DNA of 64,000 bases, taken from assembly GCF_015594605.1 (NCBI RefSeq), contig NZ_JADNQT010000008.1, positions 1 through 64,000 on the forward strand. The letters run 5' to 3'. The notes beneath the pieces were generated by a model, which saw nothing but the letters and a program-made list of their open reading frames with translations, did no database searches and was not told the DNA's origin. Below are positions 17,919 to 25,742 of the stretch, piece by piece. Both the position numbers and the translations under genes were made by a program. Numbering within the stretch: position 1 is the first letter of the stretch; each line of letters opens with the position of its first letter. The stretch comes from Streptococcus sp. HF-1907 (GTDB taxonomy: Bacteria; Bacillota; Bacilli; Lactobacillales; Streptococcaceae).

Positions 17919-18722
17919 ATGAAGAAAAAATCACTACTCAGTATGCTAGCTTTAGCCACAGTAGTTGTTACCCTATCGGTAGCTTCTGTGGCTAAAGCTG
18001 ATACGATTCCCGCCCAGGTTCAAAAAATCAAAGATGCTGGTGTTCTCAAGGTCGGTGTTAAACAGGATGTCCCTAACTTCGGTTACTACAGCGCTCAATC
18101 AAGGACTTACGAAGGTATGGAAATTGACATCGCTCGTAAAATCGCTAAAGCTATGAAAGTTAAAGTTGACTTTACAGCCGTCACTCCCCAAACACGTGAA
18201 GCCATGATGGATAACGGACAGCTAGACATCGTCATTGCGACCTACTCTATCACACCTGAACGCCAGGCTTCTTATAGTTTCACCGACCCATACTATGTCG
18301 ATGAACTAGGATTTTTGGTCAATAAAGCCAAAGGCTATTCTTCTATTAAAGACCTAAATGACAAAACCATCGGTGTCAGCCAAGGGTCAACCGCCAAAGC
18401 TGCACTGGAAGAATATGCGTCAGCCCACAACCTAACATTCCACTATTCTCAACTTGGGTCATATCCTGAACTAGCTATCTCACTCTATGCCAACCGAATT
18501 GACGGATTCCTTGGAGATAAGTCAATCCTCAGTGGCTATCGTAGTTCAAAAACAGTCCTTCTTTCAGACGGTTTCAATACACAAACTTATGGGATTGCCA
18601 CTAAGAAAACCAACATGCAAGTCACATCCTATATCAACAAGTTACTTGCCAAATGGAAAACAGATGGTAGCCTCAACAAAATCTATGCTAAATACGATTT
18701 GACGCCGGCTGAAAGCAACTAA
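17919..18722 (+). CDS. Polar amino-acid ABC transporter substrate-binding protein (not a lipoprotein)
   Basis: A 267-residue periplasmic-binding-protein type II fold. The N-terminus is a signal peptide with a signal-peptidase-I site predicted after Ala27 (SVAKA-DT). There is no lipobox cysteine, unusual for a Gram-positive binding protein. Fold features include GVLKVGVKQDVPNFGYY, YEGMEIDIARKIAKAM and DIVIATYSITPER. ATG 17919 is preferred because AGGTGG lies eight bases upstream; an in-frame GTG at 17907 overlaps that site. A paralogue is at 20527. Confidence 0.9.
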   Translation: MKKKSLLSMLALATVVVTLSVASVAKADTIPAQVQKIKDAGVLKVGVKQDVPNFGYYSAQSRTYEGMEIDIARKIAKAMKVKVDFTAVTPQTREAMMDNGQLDIVIATYSITPERQASYSFTDPYYVDELGFLVNKAKGYSSIKDLNDKTIGVSQGSTAKAALEEYASAHNLTFHYSQLGSYPELAISLYANRIDGFLGDKSILSGYRSSKTVLLSDGFNTQTYGIATKKTNMQVTSYINKLLAKWKTDGSLNKIYAKYDLTPAESN

Positions 18723-18739
18723 TACGAAGGGAGATTCAC

Positions 18740-19447
18740 ATGTTACTTGCTGCTACTGCAACTGTTAGTCCCTTTGCCTTATCTCGCTGGGCAGCATTCT
18801 TTGCTAACTTCGGCGACTTCGCAAAAGGATTTCTATACACCTTGGGCATGTCAATTGGTGCCCTCATCCTCTCACTCATTCTCGGTATCATTTTTGGAGC
18901 CATGAGTTCATCACGTAATAAAACACTGAAAGCAATCGCTCGTGTTTATGTTGAACTTTTCCAAAATACGCCACTCTTGGTACAATTCGTGGTCGTTTAT
19001 TATGGTCTAGCCATTTTAACAAACGGTGTTATTATGATTAACGCTTTCTTTACTGCCATTCTCTGTGTCGGTATTTACCACGGTGCTTATATCGCTGAAG
19101 TTATCCGTTCAGGGATTGAAGCTATTCCGAAAGGTCAAACAGAAGCTGCACTTTCTCAAGGCTTTACATACAGCCAAACTATGAGCTTGATTATCTTGCC
19201 GCAGGCTGTTCGTACTATCCTTCCTCCGATGACCAACCAAGTCGTTTCTTTAATTAAGAATACATCAACCGTTGCTATCATCTCAGGTGCTGACATCATG
19301 TTTGTCGCAAAAGCCTGGGCTTACGATACCACAAATTATATCCCAGCCTTTGCTGGTGCTGCTGTTCTCTACTTCATCATGTGCTTCCCACTTGCAACTT
19401 GGGCACGTCGTAAAGAAGAAGACAACAAAAAAGCCTACTCAGCATAG
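18740..19447 (+). CDS. Amino-acid ABC transporter permease (HisM/GlnP type)
   Basis: A 235-residue permease with about five membrane helices. It has the family segment VELFQNTPLLVQFVVVYYGL and the EAA loop region SGIEAIPKGQTEAALSQGFT, which contacts the ATPase. Spacing to the preceding binding-protein gene is 17 bases, and to the second permease gene 15 bases. The two permeases probably form a heterodimer with GlnQ-type ATPase subunits. Confidence 0.93.
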   Translation: MLLAATATVSPFALSRWAAFFANFGDFAKGFLYTLGMSIGALILSLILGIIFGAMSSSRNKTLKAIARVYVELFQNTPLLVQFVVVYYGLAILTNGVIMINAFFTAILCVGIYHGAYIAEVIRSGIEAIPKGQTEAALSQGFTYSQTMSLIILPQAVRTILPPMTNQVVSLIKNTSTVAIISGADIMFVAKAWAYDTTNYIPAFAGAAVLYFIMCFPLATWARRKEEDNKKAYSA

Positions 19448-19462
19448 AAGGGAGCTCAATTT

Positions 19463-20110
19463 ATGTCAGTTTTAACACCAACTAATATCAGCTTTATCTT
19501 TCAAGGCTTGCTTCTAACGCTCTACATTTCTTTCATTTCAATCGTATTATCTACCATCATCGGGACAGTTCTTGCTGTTATGCGTAATGGAAAAAATGCA
19601 GTGCTCCGCTTCATTGCTAGTGTTTATATCGAGTTTGTCCGTAATGTGCCAAACTTACTCTGGATTTTCATCATTTTCTTGGTATTCCAAATGAAATCTA
19701 CTCCAGCTGGTATCACCGCTTTCACAGTCTTTACCTCAGCTGCGCTAGCCGAAATTATCCGCGGAGGGTTAAACGGAATTGATAAAGGGCAAACAGAAGC
19801 CGGTCTTTCTCAAGGATTTACCAGCTTCCAGATTTTCACCATCATCATCTTCCCACAAGCCATCCGTAAAATGTTGCCAGCCATCATTTCACAATTCGTA
19901 ACAGTTATCAAGGATACCTCTCTCTTGTATTCTGTTATCGCCATTCAAGAACTCTTTGGTAAGAGTCAAATCTTGATGGGACAATATTACCAAGCCAGCC
20001 AAGTCTTTACGCTATACGCTTTAATTGCTGCAATCTACTTCGTGATTAACTTCGCAATTTCAAGCTTCTCACGTCGTTTAGCCAAGAAATGGGAACAGGC
20101 TGCAGAATAA
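19463..20110 (+). CDS. Amino-acid ABC transporter permease, second subunit
   Basis: A 215-residue permease. The segment IEFVRNVPNLLWIFIIFLVF and the EAA loop GGLNGIDKGQTEAGLSQGFT place it in the polar amino-acid family. It is paralogous to the preceding gene. Start ATG 19463 follows AAGGGAG. A terminator lies five bases past the stop codon region at 20113, ending the operon. Confidence 0.93.
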   Translation: MSVLTPTNISFIFQGLLLTLYISFISIVLSTIIGTVLAVMRNGKNAVLRFIASVYIEFVRNVPNLLWIFIIFLVFQMKSTPAGITAFTVFTSAALAEIIRGGLNGIDKGQTEAGLSQGFTSFQIFTIIIFPQAIRKMLPAIISQFVTVIKDTSLLYSVIAIQELFGKSQILMGQYYQASQVFTLYALIAAIYFVINFAISSFSRRLAKKWEQAAE

Positions 20111-20111
20111 A

Positions 20112-20136
20112 AAATGCTCTTCGGAGCTTTTTTATT
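20112..20136 (+). terminator. Terminator of the amino-acid transporter operon
   Basis: GCTC-TTCG-GAGC followed by six Ts. The stem is short but has a stable tetraloop. Confidence 0.7.
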
Positions 20137-20169
20137 AGTCTATGTTTAATTTTGAATTTTCTGATAATA

Positions 20170-20198
20170 TTGCCTTTATTGTTTTTTTGTGGTATACT
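20170..20198 (+). promoter_or_regulatory. Promoter upstream of the 69-codon ORF and second binding protein
   Basis: TTGCCT at 20170-20175 and TATACT at 20193-20198 are spaced by 17 bases. The -10 region continues as an imperfect repeat, AGTATACTTAGTATATTC, which could be an operator or alternative -10 elements. Confidence 0.65.
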
Positions 20199-20261
20199 CA
20201 GTATACTTAGTATATTCATGTTAGATTTTATAACAATATTATTTTAGGAAGGACGGTAACG

Positions 20262-20471
20262 ATGACAGTTATTTTAGATTCATTGATAACCAACTCTCAG
20301 ATTATTGCTCCTAAATTCCTTAGACAAAATAGAGTTTTATTTGCTTGTCTAGGCTATAAATCATTTCATTCATTAGTCTCTCGACAGCCTCGCGCTATGA
20401 GAACCAGTTTAGAACAGGTTGACCCCCTACTCGGTCATCTTGTAAGACCATGTTCTATTAACTTCTTTTAG
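20262..20471 (+). CDS. Unrecognised 69-aa ORF preceding the second binding-protein gene
   Basis: ATG 20262 is preceded by AGGAAGG with nine bases spacing, so translation is plausible. The product (MTVILDSLITNSQIIAPKFL at its start) has no membrane segment, signal or motif I recognise, and contains several Arg/Ser/Leu-rich stretches. It lies about 60 bases after a good promoter and 55 bases before the binding-protein gene, on the same strand. It could be a leader ORF controlling the downstream gene, a small independent protein, or chance. A weak hairpin (TTATCT ... AGATAA) lies in the gap downstream. Confidence 0.4.
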   Translation: MTVILDSLITNSQIIAPKFLRQNRVLFACLGYKSFHSLVSRQPRAMRTSLEQVDPLLGHLVRPCSINFF

Positions 20472-20526
20472 AGCCGTTTATCTGATATTTCTTGTTAGAT
20501 AATATCCCAATGTCAAGGAGACTTCT

Positions 20527-21327
20527 ATGAAAAAATACTATATTTTAATCACCAACCTGTTAACCTTTCTAGCTCTGCTATTGACCACAATGACTACCGC
20601 TCAAGCGGCCAGCAAAGACCCTTTGCAAGCCATCAAGAATCGTGGCGTGCTAAATGTCGGAGTTAAGCAGGACGTTCCAAACTTTGGTTACTACAGTGCT
20701 AAAACTGGGACCTACGAGGGAATGGAGATTGATGTCGCTCGTAAATTGGCTAAATCACTCGGTGTTAAAGTCAACTTTGTTCCTGTAACGACGCAGACGC
20801 GCGAACCGTTGATGGATAATGGTCAAATTGACCTTCTCATTGCCACCTATACCATCACCCCTGAACGCCAGGCTAATTACAGCATTTCAGACCCCTACTA
20901 TTATGATGAAACTGGCTTCCTAGTTCGCAAGGATAGTGGCATCAAGAGCATGAAGGACCTGAATAATAAAGTTATCGGTGTCTCTCAGGGTGCAACTACC
21001 AAAGCCAATCTTACTGCCTACGCTTCAGAAAATAAGCAAAATTATCGCTTTGTTCAATTAGGAAGTTTCCCTGAACTCGCGGTTTCACTCTACGCCAAAC
21101 GCATCGACGCCTTCTCTGTAGATAAATCTATCCTGTCTGGTTATGTTAGCGACAAAACAGTCATCCTCAAAGATGGTTTCAATATTCAAAGCTATGGTAT
21201 TGCCACTAAAAAATCAAACACAAAAATTACCGATTATGTGAATCAAAAGCTAGCTACTTGGACTAAAGATGGTAGCTTAACTAAGATTTACAAGAAATTC
21301 AATTTAACGCCTGCTAAGGCAGAATAG
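20527..21327 (+). CDS. Second polar amino-acid substrate-binding protein, paralogue of 17919
   Basis: A 266-residue type II binding protein, closely similar along its length to the product at 17919 (GVLNVGVKQDVPNFGYYSAK, YEGMEIDVARKLAKSLGV, ATYTITPERQAN). The signal peptide is cleaved after about Ala27 (TAQA-AS) with no lipobox. It has its own transcription start region but no permease or ATPase, so it probably supplies an alternative substrate to the transporter encoded just upstream. AAGGAG lies upstream of ATG 20527. Confidence 0.9.
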   Translation: MKKYYILITNLLTFLALLLTTMTTAQAASKDPLQAIKNRGVLNVGVKQDVPNFGYYSAKTGTYEGMEIDVARKLAKSLGVKVNFVPVTTQTREPLMDNGQIDLLIATYTITPERQANYSISDPYYYDETGFLVRKDSGIKSMKDLNNKVIGVSQGATTKANLTAYASENKQNYRFVQLGSFPELAVSLYAKRIDAFSVDKSILSGYVSDKTVILKDGFNIQSYGIATKKSNTKITDYVNQKLATWTKDGSLTKIYKKFNLTPAKAE

Positions 21328-21328
21328 A

Positions 21329-21366
21329 AAAAAGCTTGAAATCATTCTGCGATTTCAAGCTTTTTT
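21329..21366. terminator. Bidirectional terminator between convergent genes
   Basis: AAAAAAGCTTGAAATC and GATTTCAAGCTTTTTT form a perfect 16-bp stem around seven bases. With A and T tracts on both sides it serves the binding-protein gene (plus) and the DUF3114-like gene (minus), whose stop codon lies in the T tract. Confidence 0.92.
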
Positions 21367-22390
21367 ACAATAATTTTTTGAAAGCCTTGAGTTCACGGTC
21401 AACAGCTTGTTTACGGCTGTATTTTCCCTGAGCGTAGAGCCCTTTTTTGTTGAAATAGCTGAGCGGATCACTTGCTACTCTTCTGAGCAGATGACATTTG
21501 CCTCTATCATTAGTTGGTGAGCGGTAGCCTTTAACCTGTAACTTACGGAATGTGGGGTCATGAGGACCAACAGGCTTAACATCTAGCTGGTGGTGGCGGA
21601 TATCATTGTGACTGGCATAATTAAAACTCGCACCATTGATAATACCGTTTTCGGTGACTTTTTCAGCATCCACTTCATTAAGAAAATTTCCTTGATTATC
21701 AAGGATAAACTCTGTGTGGAAGCTTAGGAGAATTTTGATATTGACTGAAAAATGACCATCTGGATAAGCGACGCTAGAGCCATCTAAAAGGACTTTATTG
21801 TGTAGTCTAGCGGATTCCTTGAGCGTGTAAGTCCTAGATGGCTTCCAAAATTCCCACCATTTTTTATTGTTCTTTAAAAAATGCGCTAGCGCTTCTCGGT
21901 CAGTCATGCCTGACTTTTTATAACTTTCTCTGATGTACTGTGCCTGCTGACTGGAAATGACATAACGGAGCTGATGAACATTTTTAGCTAAGTCTTCTCT
22001 CTGACTCAATTCATTTTTTGGAAAAATATCGTTGACAGCCTGGGCTAGTTCTGACCAGAATGGGTTGTCAGGCGCTAAATCCTCAGAAAAACGACTGACC
22101 AATTCTTGATTTTCAGGAAGTGTTCCTGATAAATCATCAGGCAAATTGGCTATGCTTAGCAAAAGTTTCAGGGCTTTTTGATAGTCTCTGTTTTCAAAAT
22201 AAATTCGCCAGAAAAAGAGAAAAGCCTCTGAGCCGATAGCAACCGCAGGAGAGATTTCTCTTGTTACAAGCGCTAGCAACTGCCTATCTGACACACCGAG
22301 CTCTCGCCAAGCAAGCATCTTCCTAGCCCACTGATAGCGCTCTGCTATACCCTTTTGAGAAAACGGAAATCGCTTTTGATTGTACCACAT
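21365..22390 (-). CDS. DUF3114-like cytosolic protein of unknown function
   Basis: A 341-residue soluble protein without signal peptide or membrane helix. From memory it fits the streptococcal family DUF3114, whose function is unknown. Visible features are an N-terminal helical half, an aromatic KKWWEFWKPSRTY segment near the middle, and a histidine-rich SHNDIRHHQLDVKPVGPHDP stretch in the C-terminal third. The start ATG 22390 has AAGGAG upstream. I cannot assign a role; it stands alone between a transporter and decaying genes. Confidence 0.6.
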   Translation of the reverse strand: MWYNQKRFPFSQKGIAERYQWARKMLAWRELGVSDRQLLALVTREISPAVAIGSEAFLFFWRIYFENRDYQKALKLLLSIANLPDDLSGTLPENQELVSRFSEDLAPDNPFWSELAQAVNDIFPKNELSQREDLAKNVHQLRYVISSQQAQYIRESYKKSGMTDREALAHFLKNNKKWWEFWKPSRTYTLKESARLHNKVLLDGSSVAYPDGHFSVNIKILLSFHTEFILDNQGNFLNEVDAEKVTENGIINGASFNYASHNDIRHHQLDVKPVGPHDPTFRKLQVKGYRSPTNDRGKCHLLRRVASDPLSYFNKKGLYAQGKYSRKQAVDRELKAFKKLL

Positions 22391-22422
22391 ATGGTCTCCT
22401 TACTCTTTCATTATAAAGAAAA

Positions 22423-22447
22423 TGCCGTGACTTTACCAGCCACGGTC
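22423..22447 (-). terminator. Terminator downstream of the DUF2500 pseudogene
   Basis: On the minus strand CCGTG and CACGG pair around an 11-base loop, followed by CATTTTC. Weak but placed right after the original stop codon. Confidence 0.55.
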
Positions 22448-22819
22448 TTAATGTCTATCAAATGAGATGAAACGACTACCTTGATAGGTCAGCTGTCCTT
22501 TATCGTCTTCTCTCAGCATTCCATAGTCTGAACTTTTGACTCGGAATTCTTACCGATTGCCATCAGAAAATTGGGCAGTTACATAATAAGTCGTTGAGGT
22601 GTGACTGCTAAAAACGTGTGTTCCTGTCATATCACCAGCCACAGGGCTAGAAATCGTTGAGGTCTGAAGGTGTTTCCCTACAATTTCAATCTCAGCTGAC
22701 AGACGAGGGCTATTTTGATTATGCAACCACTCCATCAAAGCCTGTCCGATTTTAACTGCCATTATCAGCAGAACTAAACCAAAGACGACTGTAAACAACC
22801 ATTGAGGAAACTAAATCAT
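22448..22819 (-). pseudogene. DUF2500-family membrane protein, two nonsense mutations
   Basis: Reading from ATG 22819 gives Met-Ile-stop (TAG) at codon 3, then FPQWLFTVVFGLVLLIMAVK (a membrane helix) and a DUF2500 domain up to QFSDGNR. A second in-frame stop (TAA) follows, then the family's C-terminal part EFRVKSSDYGMLREDDKG and YQGSRFISFDRH before the natural TAA at 22448. Both stops fit C-to-T changes in glutamine codons (CAG to TAG, CAA to TAA). Everything stays in one frame, so only two substitutions separate it from an intact gene of about 123 codons. DUF2500 function is unknown. Confidence 0.8.
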
Positions 22820-22862
22820 GACCATCAACTCTCTTCGATTTTATTGTATCATAAGGCGCTTA

Positions 22863-22893
22863 AAAAGCCTATCATTTTCATAATAGGCCTTCT
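22863..22893 (-). terminator. Terminator downstream of the aldo/keto reductase pseudogene
   Basis: On the minus strand AGGCCTAT and ATAGGCTT pair and are followed by TTTTAAG. Confidence 0.75.
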
Positions 22894-22905
22894 AAATCTA
22901 ACATT

Positions 22906-23767
22906 TTATTTGCCACTAAAGACTGGGAAAACAGATGCTTGACCGTAATCGATACTGTCTATGGCTTTCAGGGTTTCCATGTCTGCATCAGTAATCGTGA
23001 AATCAAGTTCTGCATTTGACGCCATATGGTCTGGATTAGCAGTTTTTGGAAGGACAACAGTGTTCAGCTGCATATCATACTCGATGCAAAGTTGAGGAAG
23101 GCTGACGCCGTATTTTTCAGCCATAGCTTGGATGGCTGGGTGACCGATAATGGCTCCGTGAGCAATTGGTGAGTAAGCTTCAACGACTATATCATGTTGC
23201 TGACAGAAATCAATCAATTCAAAAGGCGTATTTCCGATATGGCAGAGCAATTGGTTGACGGCTGGTTTGACCTCGCCATTATTGAGAATATTTTCTAGGT
23301 CCACAACTTCAAAGTTTGACACACCGATAGCCTTAATCTTACCAGCTTGATAAAAGTCTTCTAGCGCACGCCATGCTTCCAAATTGCCTTCAAAATAATG
23401 CTCTCCATCTCGGAAATTTGCCCAAGGCTTGTGGGGCATGGATAATCATGAGGTCAATGTAATCGATATTCAATTTAGCCAGCGAACCTTCGATGGCAGC
23501 ACGAGCAGAGTCGTAGTCTTTGTGAGCTGCACTCAATTTTGTGGTGACAAACAGCTCTTCACGCACCACGCCAGAAGTGCGAATGCCTTCACCAACGCCA
23601 GCCTCATTAAAGTAATCTTGGGCAGTATCAATATGACGATAGCCCAGCTTGATAGCTTGACGAACTGCTTCTGCCACCTTATCATCTGCAATTTTCCAAG
23701 TCCCCAAGCCAAGCTTAGGAATACGATTGCCGTTGTTCACTGTCAATGTTTGTTCAAAAATAGTCAT
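22906..23767 (-). pseudogene. Aldo/keto reductase broken by a one-base insertion
   Basis: The N-terminal part (MTIFEQTLTVNNGNRIPKLG, the LGYRHIDTAQDY active-site Asp/Tyr region, the FVTTKL lysine and YIDLMIIHAPQ) runs from 23767. It shifts out of frame at about 23428, where an extra G separates CCACAA from CCTTGG. The other frame continues with PWANFRDGEHYFEGNLEAW, IGVSNF, and LPKTANPDHMASNAE to the stop at 22906. Removing one base restores a normal protein of about 286 residues. The family reduces aldehydes and ketones using NADPH; this copy is probably inactive unless the shift is a sequencing error. Confidence 0.85.
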
Positions 23768-23840
23768 TTCTTTACCTCTTTACTTTTTGCGATTAGGACA
23801 TTCAACTCATAGAGCCGGTCCTGTGCTATGTGTAGTTTTT

Positions 23841-24633
23841 TTAGACAATGGCTTGTGCTCCCAACCAAGAAATCATCAAAATACAAGCGTAAGTTGCCAA
23901 CTGCATGGCTGGTGAATTGAGGATAACAACATTGATGGCACGCATGAACATGCTAAAATACGACCTGATTCCTTTTGGAATTTCTTGGTTTCATCAGCTT
24001 CCTTAACGTAGGATTTAATGACGCGCATGTTGGTGATATTTTCCTGAACGCTGGAATTAAGCCCATCGTAAGCCTTAAAAACCTCTTGGAAACGTGGAAA
24101 AACAATCTTAATCACTAAGAATAAAATCATTACCAAAAAAATGGAAACATAGATAAAAATTTGTGCAATCCCTGCATTGATGTAAAAAGCAGCGATAATG
24201 GCAAATAAAAAGTTAAGCGGTGCCCGCACACAGATACGGATAATCATTTGGTAGGAGTTTTGGATGTTAGTCACATCCGTCATCATCCGCGTCACCAAAC
24301 TGCCAGATGAAAATTGGTCGATATTGGCAAATGAAAAACTTTGAATCTTTTTGAAAAGGGCTGTGCGGACATTCTTAGCAAAACCAGCTGACACATAAGC
24401 AGCATAACGAGCAGACGCCTGACCAAAAGCCAGCGAAATAAAAGCCGACACCAGCATCAAACCACCATAAAAGAAGATGGCTTGCAGGTCCCCTTTGTTC
24501 ACCCCCTATCAATAATAAAGACCATAACAAAGGGAATCAAAATTTCAAACATGACTTCTCCGACCATAAATAAGGATGCCAAAATCGAAGGACGTTTGAA
24601 CTCCTTGATTTCAGCCATTAAACGACGATACAT
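23841..24633 (-). pseudogene. Truncated, frameshifted ABC exporter (multidrug type), membrane domain only
   Basis: From ATG 24633 the sequence reads MYRRLMAEIKEFKRPSILAS and the first membrane helix to FVMVFIIDRG. A G-tract with one G too few (near 24508) then shifts the frame. The next segment (NKGDLQAIFFYGGLMLVSAF, SSGSLVTRMMTDVTNIQNSY) is a typical exporter membrane domain. A second one-base shift follows near 23955, before SMFMRAINVVILNSPAMQLA. Coding similarity ends around 23841, so the last helices and the whole ATPase domain are missing. This is a dead remnant of a half-transporter. Confidence 0.85.
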
Positions 24634-24659
24634 AAATCCTCCATTCTTAATGACAAAAG

Positions 24660-24695
24660 AAAAGATAAGCTCTTCATCCGAAGCCTTATCTTTCC
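24660..24695 (-). terminator. Hairpin upstream of the ABC exporter remnant
   Basis: On the minus strand GATAAG and CTTATC lie about 15 bases apart, followed by TTTTCTTTTG. It could be a terminator left from an upstream gene or an attenuator of the exporter. Confidence 0.45.
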
Positions 24696-24808
24696 ACCTC
24701 TAGAAACGTTGATGAAAAAATCATACAACTCTTATCTGTAAACTCACCTTACGTTATACCACTTTTTATCATTTCTAGTAAGAAAAATTTAGATAGATAA
24801 GTATCAAA

Positions 24809-24850
24809 AATCGCTTGAAATCAGTATAGTGAATAGGATTTCAAGCGATT
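24809..24850 (-). terminator. Terminator of the LytTR/ABC operon
   Basis: AATCGCTTGAAATC and GATTTCAAGCGATT form a perfect 14-bp stem with a 14-base loop, six bases past the DUF3021 stop codon. T-rich sequence follows on the minus strand. Confidence 0.85.
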
Positions 24851-24856
24851 AATTGT

Positions 24857-25252
24857 CTATTTTTTTAACTGACGTCTTTCTTGTAGTTTCTGATTGATTT
24901 TAGAAATTCGTTGATGAATCATATACCTGACGAACAACCAAATAAGACCATATATGACTGCAAATCGACAAATAGCAATCAAAGGATTACCAACTATCCA
25001 ATCATTAAAATGGTACATCGCATAAATTATCCCCATCACTACAATGAAATGAATGAGCAATTTCCTCTGCAAAGGGGCATCCATCCAATCAAATAAGATA
25101 TAAGAAATAATCCCAATAATGCCACTAAAAATGGCAACGCTAAATACATTAGCCAATGATAGAGTACCCACGTGGCTACTAGCAAGTAACAAACAAGAAA
25201 TCAAATCACCAATCCCAACGCCAACGATAAAACTATTTATTAGTTTTTTCAT
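24857..25252 (-). CDS. DUF3021-family membrane protein, probable partner of the LytTR regulator
   Basis: A 131-residue protein with four hydrophobic segments and a basic C-terminal tail (RISKINQKLQERRQLKK), the pattern of DUF3021. Start ATG 25252 is preceded by AGAGGTG six bases away; a GTG at 25261 overlaps that site. In LytTR Regulatory Systems such as HdrRM and BrsRM of S. mutans, the gene after the LytTR regulator encodes a membrane protein that inhibits it. The same order here suggests that role by analogy. The gene lies 11 bases after the regulator. Confidence 0.78.
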   Translation of the reverse strand: MKKLINSFIVGVGIGDLISCLLLASSHVGTLSLANVFSVAIFSGIIGIISYILFDWMDAPLQRKLLIHFIVVMGIIYAMYHFNDWIVGNPLIAICRFAVIYGLIWLFVRYMIHQRISKINQKLQERRQLKK

Positions 25253-25263
25253 GCACTTCACCT

Positions 25264-25719
25264 CTACAATCCTAATCTTACCGATAAATTTTTCAGATAT
25301 TTTCGACTAACACTAACTTTTAACTGATTGGTTAAAAATGCTGTCATAGACCCAGAGAAACCATCTTCTAAATAATCTAAGTGATTAATGTTGATAACAG
25401 CATGTTTTGAAACTTGAACGAAATCAGGATTATTTAAACGCTCTGAGAAGCGATAAAGTCGCTCTGTTATTTTAAAATTTCCATTAATTGTTTCTAAAAT
25501 CAATTGGCTGTCATTAACATCAATTAAAATAATATCAGCGACCTTCAATAGTTGAATACGATCAATTGCTTTAATAGGAATTAGTTTGGGCGAATCTTGC
25601 TGATACATTTCTAAGTAATCTAATAGGTTCTGTGCTTCTTGGGTCAGTGATTGACCTTTAACCACCACCTCTATTTCATCACTCTTTAATAACTTATCCT
25701 CTTCAAATGAATATTTCAC
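25264..25719 (-). CDS. LytTR-family DNA-binding regulator
   Basis: A 151-residue protein whose C-terminal ~100 residues form a LytTR domain: IPIKAIDRIQLLKVADIILI, FVQVSKHAVININHLDYLED, and LKVSVSRKYLKNL. The N-terminal 45 residues are a short acidic region, not a receiver domain, so it is not a classical response regulator. It follows an ABC-transporter ATPase and permease and precedes a DUF3021 protein in one minus-strand operon. It probably controls the operon together with the membrane protein. Confidence 0.88.
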   Translation of the reverse strand: MKYSFEEDKLLKSDEIEVVVKGQSLTQEAQNLLDYLEMYQQDSPKLIPIKAIDRIQLLKVADIILIDVNDSQLILETINGNFKITERLYRFSERLNNPDFVQVSKHAVININHLDYLEDGFSGSMTAFLTNQLKVSVSRKYLKNLSVRLGL

Positions 25720-25742
25720 CTGCCGCCTCCTTCTCTATTATC

